A stretch of 52,110 nt of DNA from Bacteroidota bacterium. Lineage in GTDB: Bacteria > Bacteroidota > Bacteroidia > JAFLBG01. This document shows positions 1 through 8,496 of the stretch, piece by piece. A program made the translations under genes and the position numbers. The stretch spans positions 1 through 52,110 of the forward strand of contig JAFLBG010000023.1 in assembly GCA_017303975.1 (NCBI GenBank), written 5' to 3'. Numbering within the stretch: position 1 is the first letter of the stretch; each line of letters starts with the position of its first letter. The notes beneath the pieces were generated by a model, which was given only the letters and a program-made list of their open reading frames with translations, searched no databases and had not been told where the DNA came from.

Positions 1-1817
1 TCAATTTTTATATACACTTTGCTTGCATCTTGATTGTCTTCTTGAATAGAGTTCACAAACCATAAAGAACCAATCATAATACGTTTGTCGGAATAAGTGG
101 CTTCTATTCCTTTCCCTACAAACTCTTTGTAGTTAGTTATTTTAACAGGTGCTGTTAACGGAAGAAATTTTTGTATTGCACTGCTTAATGGATGGGAAGA
201 TTGCCTAACAACAGAATTGATAAGTTGTACATCACTTGCCGATAATTTTTCTCCTTTGTAACTTACATCAGCTGTTCCGGATTGAGTTATTGTGCCGGTT
301 TTGTCAAATACTATTGTGTCAACATTCGTAAGAGCTTCAATGCTTAGCGCGTTTTTAGGGTAAAACTTATTTCTTCCTAAAATTCGCATCAAGTTTCCGT
401 TTGTAAATGTAGCAGAAAGCAATAGCGCACAAGGACATGCAACTAACAAAATGGCTGTTATGGCATTTAATATTTTAGAAGAATCATTTATATACCAGTA
501 TATGCCGCTTGTAAGTGCAATCGATAAAAGTACCCATGTAAATTGTTTTGCTAAGGCATGTACAAATGATTTATTTTTTTGTTCGTTTTCTTTGAATGCC
601 TTGTTATTCCATAGTTGTGTAAGGTAGCTTTGAGAAACTTCTTTTACTACTTCAAGTTCAATGATGGAACCCAGTTGTTTTCCACCTGCATAAATTATTT
701 CTCCAATTGTTTTTTCATTCGGCAATGATTCCCCTGAAACAAAGCTGTAGTCAATACTTGCCTTACCATAGAATAGTATGCCGTCAGCTGGTATAATTTC
801 ATTATTTCGAATAATCATTCGGTTGCCCACTTTTAGCTGTGTCACAGGAATATTTTCCTCCAGCTCTCCCTTTTTTATACTAACTGATATAGGGAAATAG
901 GATTTGTAATCTCTGTCAAAAGACAATACTTCGTATGTTTTGTCTTGAAATATTCTGCCAATCAACATGAAAAAAACTATTCCTGACATGGAATCTAGGT
1001 ATCCTGAGCCTGTTCCCGAAGTAATTTCATACACACTCCTTGCAAAGGTAATTACAATTGCTAGCACTATTGGCGCATCAATATTTAGAAATTTTTGCTT
1101 TAAACCACTCCATGCCGATATATAAAATTCGGATGCACAGTATATGAAAACTGGCAATGAAAGAAATAGATTTAAGTAGTTAAATACATTTTTTAAATTA
1201 CCTTCTGCAATGTTTCCCATCGAGAAATATTCAGGAAAGCTTAACATCATAATGTTTCCGAAGCAAAATCCCGCAATTCCTACTTTGAATACTCGTGATC
1301 GATTGTGTTTTTTCGTTTTGTTTTTGGATAAATCATTTAAATTGATGTGGGGTTCGTATCCAATGCTGGTAAGCAATTCAACTACTTGTTTTAGTGAATA
1401 GTTGGAAGTGTCGAATACAATAAGAACTTCTTTTTTTAAGAAATTAGTTCGAGAGCTTTTTATGGCAGGGTTTAGTTTGTGTAAATTTTCAAGTAGCCAA
1501 ATACACGAGCTGCAATGCATTGTTGGTAAATAAAAGCTTACATGCGCTTCTGTGTCATTTTTGAAATGAATTAATTTTGTGGATACTTCTGTATTTTCTA
1601 GATACGAGAACTGATTCGGTTTTATTTTTACTTTTTGTGCAATACCCGGATTTTCTGACAAGTTGTAGTATTCGCACAAGTCATTTTTGTTTAATATCTC
1701 ATAAACCGTTTTACATCCTTCACAGCAGAAATACTTTTGCTCAACTTGAATTGGCATCTCTTTGCAGTCGTCTCCACAATGAAAACAGGTGAGTTTATTT
1801 TTTAACTGTGTGTGCAT
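1..1817 (-). CDS. ccoI: CcoI-type heavy-metal P1B ATPase, 3' end cut by window edge
   Basis: Copper-transporting P-type ATPase of the inner membrane; this branch supplies copper for maturation of cbb3 cytochrome oxidase. I translated it from the minus strand, starting at the ATG at 1817. Residues 11-35 hold a cysteine-rich metal-binding segment (CFHC, then CCEGC). An HMA domain follows with its metal-binding CSSC at residues 102-105 (MHCSSC). Membrane segments come next, then the transport-site CPC in ACPCAL (about residue 460) and the phosphorylation motif DKTGT (about residue 505). The gene leaves the window inside the ATP-binding domain, so about 605 codons are seen. The N-terminal zinc-finger-plus-HMA layout is typical of CcoI/FixI rather than of the detoxifying CopA at 46457. 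In Bacteroidota ccoI commonly begins the ccoI-ccoS-ccoNOP cluster, which would lie beyond the left edge. An Fnr-like box lies 78 bases upstream. Confidence 0.88.
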   Translation of the reverse strand, partial: MHTQLKNKLTCFHCGDDCKEMPIQVEQKYFCCEGCKTVYEILNKNDLCEYYNLSENPGIAQKVKIKPNQFSYLENTEVSTKLIHFKNDTEAHVSFYLPTMHCSSCIWLLENLHKLNPAIKSSRTNFLKKEVLIVFDTSNYSLKQVVELLTSIGYEPHINLNDLSKNKTKKHNRSRVFKVGIAGFCFGNIMMLSFPEYFSMGNIAEGNLKNVFNYLNLFLSLPVFIYCASEFYISAWSGLKQKFLNIDAPIVLAIVITFARSVYEITSGTGSGYLDSMSGIVFFMLIGRIFQDKTYEVLSFDRDYKSYFPISVSIKKGELEENIPVTQLKVGNRMIIRNNEIIPADGILFYGKASIDYSFVSGESLPNEKTIGEIIYAGGKQLGSIIELEVVKEVSQSYLTQLWNNKAFKENEQKNKSFVHALAKQFTWVLLSIALTSGIYWYINDSSKILNAITAILLVACPCALLLSATFTNGNLMRILGRNKFYPKNALSIEALTNVDTIVFDKTGTITQSGTADVSYKGEKLSASDVQLINSVVRQSSHPLSSAIQKFLPLTAPVKITNYKEFVGKGIEATYSDKRIMIGSLWFVNSIQEDNQDASKVYIKI

Positions 1818-1894
1818 AGTGTATCTATTGGTTAAAAATACACTTCTGCCGACTGATTTAAATTGATAATTCTCATTTGATACTGTAGAATAGG

Positions 1895-1906
1895 TGATGT
1901 CTATCA
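1895..1906. promoter_or_regulatory. Fnr/Crp-family box upstream of ccoI
   Basis: A perfect TGAT-N4-ATCA palindrome (TGATGTCTATCA) is centred 84 bases upstream of the ccoI start. Fnr and FixK sites have the core TTGAT-N4-ATCAA, and cbb3 oxidase genes are classic Fnr/FixK targets. The palindrome is seen directly; regulation by an Fnr-type protein is inference. Confidence 0.5.
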
Positions 1907-2091
1907 GTTTTTGTTTGCATCCTAACTGGCTTATTTGCAGAGTACGCAGCTTATTCTTGTTTCTTAGCTAGGTACTGAAACCAAATACTGGAAATTAACG
2001 TACAAGTGTAGTATATTATGGATGATTGTATAAGTGGTGGACTATTTTCACTTTGTAAGTTTTTTACATATCTAATTAAAATGCGATAAGA

Positions 2092-2646
2092 ATGAGAAAA
2101 ATAGAAGATTTTGCCCTTGATTTAAATCATAGATTGCATAAACACGATGTAATACTTGCTTTTGCAGGCGAGATTGACAATAAAACCATGAATACAATCA
2201 TTGGAAATATTGACGATAAAATAGAAAAGTTAAGTCTCGATCCAATTACTAAAAAACGTTTTTACCATGTAATGGTGGAATGTTTAGAGAATCTGTATCG
2301 TCATAACGAACCAATTCCTAATCAAAATAGTACAGAAACGCCATTTGCTGTTTTTACGTTGTTGAAGGAGAATGAAGATTACTTTCTAACCACTGGGAAT
2401 TATATAAAGAACGACCAAGTAGATGTGTTGAAAGATAAAATCGAGAAAATAAATAGAATGACATTGGAAGAAAAAAAAATATTTTATAGAGAAGTGTTAA
2501 GCAATAAAACATTTTCGGAGAAAGGCGGAGCAGGATTAGGCATGATAGATATAGCTTTGCGCTCATCAGATGCTCTTAGTTACGAATTTAAACCAATAAA
2601 TGATAATTATTCATTTTATGTGTTTCAAACTAAAATACTGAATTAA
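2092..2646 (+). CDS. SiaB-family (DUF6272) protein kinase, single domain
   Basis: A 184-residue cytoplasmic protein of the SiaB/DUF6272 family, a GHKL-like ATP-binding fold. In Pseudomonas SiaB phosphorylates SiaC and so controls a diguanylate cyclase. Visible motifs are an N-box-like segment (ECLENLYRHNE, about residues 63-73), TTGNYI (about 101-106), and a glycine-rich lid (GGAGLGMIDIA, about 144-154). Most of the protein is accounted for by this one domain. It sits 26 bases before the SiaC-like gene at 2673, in the same direction, as an evident two-gene unit. No SiaA phosphatase or SiaD cyclase is present in the window, so the output is unknown. The same module recurs at 18428-19913. Confidence 0.8.
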   Translation: MRKIEDFALDLNHRLHKHDVILAFAGEIDNKTMNTIIGNIDDKIEKLSLDPITKKRFYHVMVECLENLYRHNEPIPNQNSTETPFAVFTLLKENEDYFLTTGNYIKNDQVDVLKDKIEKINRMTLEEKKIFYREVLSNKTFSEKGGAGLGMIDIALRSSDALSYEFKPINDNYSFYVFQTKILN

Positions 2647-2672
2647 CAGTTTCAATTTTTATATTGTGTATT

Positions 2673-3077
2673 ATGAAACCACTAGCAATTGAAGGTACTG
2701 AAGATTCACCTAAAGTAGATTTTAATACTGCAAATAATATTTTAGAATTATCGGGCGTCTCTCGTCCTGAGAATCCGGGTAAGTTTTACGAGTATTTAGC
2801 ACAATGGGTAGAGAATTATGGCAAGTATTTGTCATGGAGAAAAGGAAATCAGCAAGACCATGTGATTTTTAAAGTAAAGCTCGATTACTTTAATTCAACT
2901 TCTGCAAAACATATTTTAGTCGTATTAAATAAATTGAGTGATATCTACAAAGATTATCGTATTCCTGTAGATGTAAATTGGTATTATGACGATATGGATA
3001 TAAGCATGAAAGAAAGTGGAGAGGAATATTCCAAACTTTTACCTAAACTTACTTTTCATTTTATTCAAAATCAATAA
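2673..3077 (+). CDS. SiaC-family (DUF1987) regulatory phosphoprotein
   Basis: A 134-residue protein of the DUF1987/SiaC family, the substrate and partner of the SiaB kinase encoded just upstream. A frame-compatible TTG lies at 2664, but I chose the ATG at 2673 because the protein then begins MKPLAIEGTEDSPKV, matching the start of the paralogue at 19536. The central LDYFNSTSAKH segment (residues 70-80) matches the region that carries the regulatory phosphothreonine in Pseudomonas SiaC. Here the residue after Asn74 is Ser75, followed by Thr76, whereas the paralogue has Thr68 there. The phosphosite is inferred by alignment only. Confidence 0.8.
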   Translation: MKPLAIEGTEDSPKVDFNTANNILELSGVSRPENPGKFYEYLAQWVENYGKYLSWRKGNQQDHVIFKVKLDYFNSTSAKHILVVLNKLSDIYKDYRIPVDVNWYYDDMDISMKESGEEYSKLLPKLTFHFIQNQ

Positions 3078-3194
3078 GTAGTCCCGTGCCCTTTATTGAC
3101 ATTGGATTTAACAAATCTGAAATTTCTTTACCACCTGAAACCTAATGATAATAGCCTGTTCACATTATCTTAACTAAGCCGTTGCTCGCAAATA

Positions 3195-3225
3195 TTGACA
3201 AATCGGAATAATTGTCGTACATTTG
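3195..3225 (+). promoter_or_regulatory. Bacteroidota promoter of the DEAD-box helicase gene
   Basis: TTG at 3195-3197 is followed after 20 bases by TACATTTG at 3218-3225, an exact match to the Bacteroidota -7 consensus TAnnTTTG with canonical spacing to -33. Transcription would begin near 3232, leaving about 140 bases of untranslated leader before the helicase ATG at 3371. Confidence 0.65.
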
Positions 3226-3335
3226 CGCATCTTTTACAAGAACTTCATTTTCTTGACATTAAATTTATTACGAGGAAGTGATTGTTTGAAAGAACCAATG
3301 CAAGGTGTATTGGCGAATTACTAACATCGCGGAAT

Positions 3336-3351
3336 CCTTTATTAATAAAGG
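3336..3351 (+). promoter_or_regulatory. Perfect hairpin in the helicase leader
   Basis: CCTTTATTAATAAAGG is a perfect palindrome: a 6-bp stem with a TTAA loop, ending 19 bases before the start codon. In a leader RNA it would sit just upstream of the ribosome-binding region. Cold-shock helicase genes often have long structured leaders; a thermosensing or autoregulatory role is inference. Confidence 0.4.
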
Positions 3352-3370
3352 CCTCGAGTAAAAAACATAT

Positions 3371-5239
3371 ATGGAAGATTTCAAATCTCTCGCTATTAAC
3401 GAGAAAATTATTAAGGCCATTACAGAAATGGGCTTTGAAAAACCAACAGCAATTCAGCAAGAAACAATTCCTTTTTTAACGCAAAATAGCTCTGATATTG
3501 TAGCGCTTGCGCAAACAGGAACTGGAAAAACAGCTGCTTTCGGTATTCCTTTAATTCAGAATATTGATAACACAAAGAAAAATATTCAAGCTATTGTGTT
3601 GTGTCCTACACGTGAGTTGTGTGTGCAAATTTCTAATGATATTAAGGAGTACAGCAAGTATGTTCCAGGTATCAATGTTTGTGCTATTTATGGTGGAGCA
3701 AGCGCAGAAAGACAAATAAGTGAAATTAAACGTGGTGTTCAAATTGTAGTTGGAACACCGGGTAGAGTAATTGATTTGATTGATAGAAAAGCATTAAAGC
3801 TTGATAGTATTGAAACTGTGGTGCTTGATGAGGCCGATGAAATGCTGAATATGGGCTTTAAAGAAGATATCAATCAAATTTTATCTTTTACACCTACTGA
3901 GAAAAATGTGTGGTTGTTTTCTGCAACAATGCCTACAGAGATACAAGCTATTTCTAGAAAGTACATGAAAAATCCGAAAGAGATTGTTGTTGGAGGAAAA
4001 AATCAAGGTGCTGCTAATATTGATCATTGCTATTACATTGTACATGAGCGTGAAAAGTATTTGGCACTTAAAAGAATTGTAGATAGCAATCCTGATATTT
4101 TTGCTATTGTGTTTTGTCGTACCAAAATGGATACCCAAAATGTAGCAGATTTATTAATAAAAGATGGTTATAATGCGGATTCTTTGCATGGTGATTTGTC
4201 TCAGGCACAACGCGATCATGTTATGAAACGCTACAGAAATAGAGCATTGCAATTGCTTATCTGTACGGATGTGGCTGCTCGTGGTATTGACGTGGATAAC
4301 GTAACACACGTAATAAATTATAACATTCCGGAAGAATTAGAAAGCTATACACATAGAAGTGGTAGAACTGCAAGAGCCGGAAAATCAGGGGTGTCTATTA
4401 TTTTGGTAAATCCTCGCGAGACAGGAAAAATTAAAGTGTTGGAGAGAATTACAGGCAGAAAGATTGAAATGAAAGTAATTCCGTCCGGTAGAGAGATTTG
4501 TGAGAAGCAGATTTTAGCGCTTATCAAAAAAATTCATAAAACAACTACATCAGACGAAAGTGTAGATAAGTATATGCCAATTGCGCTTAAAGAATTTGAT
4601 AGCGTTTCTAAGGAAGATTTAATTAAAAAGATTGTTGCTATTGAGTTTGAACGATTATTTAGCTATTATAAAGACACTCCGGATATTAACGTTCATTACG
4701 AACAAGGAAGAATTAAACCTAAGAAAAGGTTGTTTGTGAACTTAGGTAAAATGGATGGCTTGAACGAAATTACATTGAAAAACTTTGTAGTCGAAACTGC
4801 TGCCGTAGAAGCCAGTTTAATTACACAAGTAGATGTTAAAACTTCGTTTTCGTTTTTAGAGATTAACTCGGATGCAGCTGCAAATACTATTCTTACTGCT
4901 TTAACAAATCAAATGTATGGCAATAGAAAAATAGGTGTTGAGCTTTCAGAACAGCGCAGAAGAGATGACCGTTTTGATGGTGGTGAAAGTAGTGGTGGTT
5001 CTAGATATGGTAGAAGTAGTGGCGGTAGCAGCAGATATAGTGGAGGTGGAGATAGAGGCGGTTTCGGAAGAAGCAGAGAGCGCAGCAGTGGAGGAGAGAG
5101 AGGCGATAGAAGCTCAAGTAGCAGACGATTTGGATCAGGAGATAGAGATAGTAGTAGAGGTGGTTATAAGAGCGAGAGAAGCGGAAGTGGTAGTAGCGAG
5201 CGTGGCGGAAGATCACAAAAGTTTTGGAGTAAAAAGTAA
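3371..5239 (+). CDS. deaD: DEAD-box RNA helicase, DeaD/CsdA type with DbpA-like RNA-binding domain
   Basis: ATP-dependent RNA helicase of 622 residues, expected to act in ribosome assembly and RNA turnover, especially in the cold. RecA-like domain 1 has AQTGTGKT, PTREL, DEADEMLNMGF and SATMP; domain 2 has HGDLSQAQRD, DVAARGIDV and HRSGRTARAG. A DbpA-type RNA-binding domain follows (about residues 465-545), then a low-complexity tail rich in Gly, Ser and Arg (about 545-622) ending in a basic KFWSKK. The tail resembles RGG boxes that bind RNA and promote condensates. It has its own promoter at 3195, a long leader, and a strong terminator just after the stop. The long reading frame inside the tail in another phase is a composition artefact. 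Confidence 0.93.
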   Translation: MEDFKSLAINEKIIKAITEMGFEKPTAIQQETIPFLTQNSSDIVALAQTGTGKTAAFGIPLIQNIDNTKKNIQAIVLCPTRELCVQISNDIKEYSKYVPGINVCAIYGGASAERQISEIKRGVQIVVGTPGRVIDLIDRKALKLDSIETVVLDEADEMLNMGFKEDINQILSFTPTEKNVWLFSATMPTEIQAISRKYMKNPKEIVVGGKNQGAANIDHCYYIVHEREKYLALKRIVDSNPDIFAIVFCRTKMDTQNVADLLIKDGYNADSLHGDLSQAQRDHVMKRYRNRALQLLICTDVAARGIDVDNVTHVINYNIPEELESYTHRSGRTARAGKSGVSIILVNPRETGKIKVLERITGRKIEMKVIPSGREICEKQILALIKKIHKTTTSDESVDKYMPIALKEFDSVSKEDLIKKIVAIEFERLFSYYKDTPDINVHYEQGRIKPKKRLFVNLGKMDGLNEITLKNFVVETAAVEASLITQVDVKTSFSFLEINSDAAANTILTALTNQMYGNRKIGVELSEQRRRDDRFDGGESSGGSRYGRSSGGSSRYSGGGDRGGFGRSRERSSGGERGDRSSSSRRFGSGDRDSSRGGYKSERSGSGSSERGGRSQKFWSKK

Positions 5240-5255
5240 GTACTAATTATTTTAT

Positions 5256-5297
5256 AAAATCCCGTTCGGAAAATTATTTTCTGAACGGGATTTTTTT
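5256..5297. terminator. Bidirectional intrinsic terminator
   Basis: AAATCCCGTTC and GAACGGGATTT form a long GC-containing stem that continues inward through GGAAA/TTTTC. It is flanked by A-rich sequence on the left and by T7 on the right. It lies between the convergent helicase and dioxygenase genes and could stop transcription from both. Confidence 0.85.
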
Positions 5298-6171
5298 ATC
5301 CAATTTTAAAACATCTCATACTTATTGAGCCATGCTGAATTTCTTCATATAGCATTTTCAACGAATCGTTAGGTTGTTTCATTCCAATACAATATAACAT
5401 AGGTAGGTAATGGTCGTTTGTAGGAACTGCTAGTTGGGCCACCTTTCCAAGATTGGTATAATTTATTAAATCGTTAAAGGAATAGGATAATAGTTTTTCT
5501 TTACTCCACGAATCAAATTCCAGAGCCCAATCAAATGGATTTGCTGATAAGTTGAAATTTATTTGGGATAAATTGTGAACTATATTTCCGCTACCGATTA
5601 TCAAAACTCCTTTTTTTCTAAGTCCGGCAAGGTGTTTGCCTAATTCATAGTGGTATTGAGCTGGTTGGGTATAATCAATACTAAGTTGATAAACTGGGAT
5701 ATTTGCCATTGGAAACATGTGCTTTAATACTGTCCATGCACCATGATCTAAGCCCCATTCCGCATCTTCTAAAATTTTTACAGAGGTTGTTTCTTTAATA
5801 GTTTGTTTTGCCATTTCGGGTGAGCCACTTGCAGGATATTTTACCTGAAATAACTCCTCCGGAAATCCACCAAAATCATAAATTGTTTCGGGCTTTGTGG
5901 TGGTGGCTACGTAAGTACCTCTGGTAAGCCAATGTGCCGAAACAACCATAATTGCTTTGGGTGTAGCCAGTTCGCTTCCTATTTTAGCTAAACCTCGAGT
6001 AAAATTGTTGTCGTATAGTGCATTCATAGGAGAGCCATGTCCAATAAACAGCACGGGTTGTGTTTGCTCAACTGAGGTATTATCTAATGAGCGCTCCCAC
6101 CCTGATAATTTCTGAACTGTTGTCATAAAAAGTCCTCCTAATGATAGTTGTATAAATTGTTTACGTTGCAT
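5296..6171 (-). CDS. ygiD: Class III extradiol ring-opening dioxygenase (DODA/YgiD type)
   Basis: A 291-residue member of the 4,5-DOPA-extradiol-dioxygenase-like family (LigB fold), non-haem metal enzymes that open catecholic rings. The family signature GHGSPMNAL lies near residues 45-53; metal-ligand-type histidines appear in SAHWLTRGTYV and DHGAWTVLKHMFP, and IGSGNIVHNL follows. The N-terminus carries an extra leader (RKQFIQLSLGGLFM) that looks like an export or anchor signal; the E. coli enzyme has none. It is transcribed alone, facing the helicase. The physiological substrate cannot be read from the sequence; family members often act on unknown catechols. Confidence 0.82.
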   Translation of the reverse strand: MQRKQFIQLSLGGLFMTTVQKLSGWERSLDNTSVEQTQPVLFIGHGSPMNALYDNNFTRGLAKIGSELATPKAIMVVSAHWLTRGTYVATTTKPETIYDFGGFPEELFQVKYPASGSPEMAKQTIKETTSVKILEDAEWGLDHGAWTVLKHMFPMANIPVYQLSIDYTQPAQYHYELGKHLAGLRKKGVLIIGSGNIVHNLSQINFNLSANPFDWALEFDSWSKEKLLSYSFNDLINYTNLGKVAQLAVPTNDHYLPMLYCIGMKQPNDSLKMLYEEIQHGSISMRCFKIG

Positions 6172-6280
6172 CTACTTGTATTTCAGATGGTATATACTAC
6201 TCAAAAATAGAAATTCTTTCTTGGAAATCTTCCAATAAACCTTGATATTGTAGCTGATAATCCTATTTATTAAGTAACTG

Positions 6281-7372
6281 ATGCAATTAAACTCAAAGAA
6301 AATTTTAATTACAGGTGGTGCCGGTTTCATCGGTTCGCATGTGGTGCGTTTATTTGTAAGTAAATATCCCAATTACACCATTGTTAATTTGGATAAACTT
6401 ACCTATGCCGGTAATTTAGCCAATTTGAGAGATATAGAGCATAGCCCTAATTATAAGTTTGTAAAGGGCGATATTGTTGATGCTGATTTTGTAAATCAAT
6501 TGTTTGCGCAGTATAAGTTTGATGGCGTATTGCATTTAGCCGCTGAATCGCACGTAGATAGGTCAATTGCAAATCCGTTGGAATTTGTAATGACAAATGT
6601 AATTGGAACCGTAAATTTATTGAACGCTGCCAAGAATAAGTGGCAGTCATCTCTGGGTGCCGAGCAAAATTCAAACTTGGAAACAAGAAATCTTTTTTAT
6701 CATATTTCAACTGACGAGGTATATGGAACGCTTGGAGATACCGGTTTGTTTACAGAAGAAACATCGTACGACCCACACAGTCCATATTCAGCCTCTAAAG
6801 CAAGCTCTGATCATTTTGTACGGGCATATTTTGATACCTATAAATTACCGGTTGTATTAACCAATTGTTCTAATAATTATGGTTCTTTTCATTTCCCTGA
6901 GAAATTAATCCCACTTTCTATTCATAATATTAAAAACAATAAACCCATTCCGATTTATGGTAAGGGCGAAAATGTTCGTGATTGGCTATTTGTAGAAGAT
7001 CATGCAAAAGCAATTGATACTGTTTTTCATAAGGGAAAAGTTGGAGATACCTATAATATTGGAGGAAACAACGAATGGAAGAATATTGATTTGATTTATT
7101 TGCTCTGTGAAATAATGGATAAAAAATTGGGAAGAGCAAAAGGCGAATCTGCAAAACTTATAACCTTTGTAAAAGATAGAGCAGGGCATGATTTACGTTA
7201 TGCAATAGATGCCTCAAAAATTAAAAGAGAGTTGGGGTGGCAGCCTTCTGTAACTTTCGAGCAAGGACTTGAAAAAACAGTAGATTGGTATTTAAAGAAT
7301 GACGAATGGCTTACGAATGTTACCAGTGGCGATTATAAAAAATATTACGAACAACAATATACAATTAGATGA
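6281..7372 (+). CDS. rfbB: dTDP-glucose 4,6-dehydratase
   Basis: A 363-residue short-chain dehydrogenase/reductase that turns dTDP-glucose into dTDP-4-keto-6-deoxyglucose, the branch point for rhamnose and other deoxysugars of O-antigen or capsule. The NAD-binding GGAGFIGSH is at residues 12-20. The catalytic region STDEVYGTLGD and the YSASKASSDH active-site pair are both present, as is the substrate-loop segment NNYGSFHFPEKLIP, which favours RfbB over plain epimerases. It is followed by two more polysaccharide genes in the same direction (gaps 83 and 54 bases), a likely operon. No rfbA, rfbC or rfbD is in the window. Confidence 0.92.
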   Translation: MQLNSKKILITGGAGFIGSHVVRLFVSKYPNYTIVNLDKLTYAGNLANLRDIEHSPNYKFVKGDIVDADFVNQLFAQYKFDGVLHLAAESHVDRSIANPLEFVMTNVIGTVNLLNAAKNKWQSSLGAEQNSNLETRNLFYHISTDEVYGTLGDTGLFTEETSYDPHSPYSASKASSDHFVRAYFDTYKLPVVLTNCSNNYGSFHFPEKLIPLSIHNIKNNKPIPIYGKGENVRDWLFVEDHAKAIDTVFHKGKVGDTYNIGGNNEWKNIDLIYLLCEIMDKKLGRAKGESAKLITFVKDRAGHDLRYAIDASKIKRELGWQPSVTFEQGLEKTVDWYLKNDEWLTNVTSGDYKKYYEQQYTIR

Positions 7373-7455
7373 GTTTAACGGTTTCTTGTTAAAAATTTAT
7401 AGGAAATAGCGTAAGAAAAATTAAAATTAGAAACAGTAAAACTCGAAATATAGTT

Positions 7456-8442
7456 ATGTACAATATAAAATACCACACCGAAGATATAAGTAAATACTCC
7501 TTTTTAATAACTGGAGGTGCAGGGTTTATCGGTTCTAATATTGTGGAGTATTTATTGAAGTTTGGAGCGAAAAAGGTGGTTGTGTTTGATAATCTTGCAA
7601 CCGGCTTTGCCGATAATTTAAAAGAGTTTTTAGGAAATCCTTCTTTTCAGTTTATACAAGGCGATATTTGTAATTACGAAGCATGTGTTAAGGCTGTTGA
7701 AGGAATTGACTATGTGTTGCACCAAGCGGCATTGGGTTCTGTTCCTCGTTCCATTAAAAATCCGGTGGCTACGAATGCCGTTAATATTGGAGGTTTTGTC
7801 AATATTGCATTTGCAGCTAAGGAAGCTAATGTAAGAAGAATGGTTTATGCCAGTTCGTCTTCTGTATATGGCGATAGCAAACAATTACCAAAAATTGAAA
7901 GTGTTATCGGAGCACCTTTATCTCCTTATGCTGTAACCAAATTGGCGGACGAGTTGTATGCAAAAGTTTTTAAAGATGTATATGGGATGGAAATAATTGG
8001 GTTGCGTTATTTCAATGTATTTGGACCCAAGCAAAGTCCTACAGGAGAGTATGCTGCCGCCATCCCACTTTTTTTAAATGCGTTGAAGAATAACGAAAGC
8101 GCTAATATTAATGGCGATGGAGAGCAAACTAGAGATTTTACCTTTGTAGAGAATGCCGTGCAAGCAAATATTAAAGCTTGTTTTTCTACTGATAAGAATG
8201 CAATTGGATCTGTTTATAATATCGCAGTGGGCGAACGTATTTCTATTAATCAATTATATACTATTTTGAAGAACACTATAGGTAGCAATGTAAATCCCAA
8301 CTACAGAGAAGCTAGAATAGGTGATGTTAGAGATTCATTAGCTGATATAACCAACGCTCAAAAAGAATTGGGCTACCAACCTCAAATTAGAGTGGAGGAT
8401 GGACTTAAAAAGACTGTGGAGTGGTTTTATAAAAACATATAA
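7456..8442 (+). CDS. UDP-N-acetylglucosamine 4-epimerase-like SDR (WbpP/TviC type)
   Basis: A 328-residue NAD-dependent sugar-nucleotide epimerase for surface polysaccharide. It has an N-terminal extension before the Rossmann motif TGGAGFIGSN (residues 19-28), then LHQAALGSVPRSIKNP, YASSSSVYGDS and the catalytic YAVTK. The N-terminal extension and the GSVPRSIKNP segment are typical of WbpP/TviC-type 4-epimerases acting on UDP-GlcNAc or UDP-GlcNAcA. Substrate choice between GlcNAc and its uronate is not resolved here. It lies between rfbB and a PHP tyrosine phosphatase. Confidence 0.82.
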   Translation: MYNIKYHTEDISKYSFLITGGAGFIGSNIVEYLLKFGAKKVVVFDNLATGFADNLKEFLGNPSFQFIQGDICNYEACVKAVEGIDYVLHQAALGSVPRSIKNPVATNAVNIGGFVNIAFAAKEANVRRMVYASSSSVYGDSKQLPKIESVIGAPLSPYAVTKLADELYAKVFKDVYGMEIIGLRYFNVFGPKQSPTGEYAAAIPLFLNALKNNESANINGDGEQTRDFTFVENAVQANIKACFSTDKNAIGSVYNIAVGERISINQLYTILKNTIGSNVNPNYREARIGDVRDSLADITNAQKELGYQPQIRVEDGLKKTVEWFYKNI

Positions 8443-8496
8443 TTTATTTAACAGTAATTAGTGTACTTTCTCTCTTAATACTTAGTACATTCACTT

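Noticed and set aside
1210-1792. Plus-strand open frames opposite the copper ATPase
   Set aside because: They lie wholly within the minus-strand ccoI coding sequence, which has all family motifs.
4935-5246. A 103-codon frame rich in Val and Glu inside the helicase tail
   Set aside because: It is an out-of-phase reading of the Gly/Ser/Arg repeat and has no independent support.
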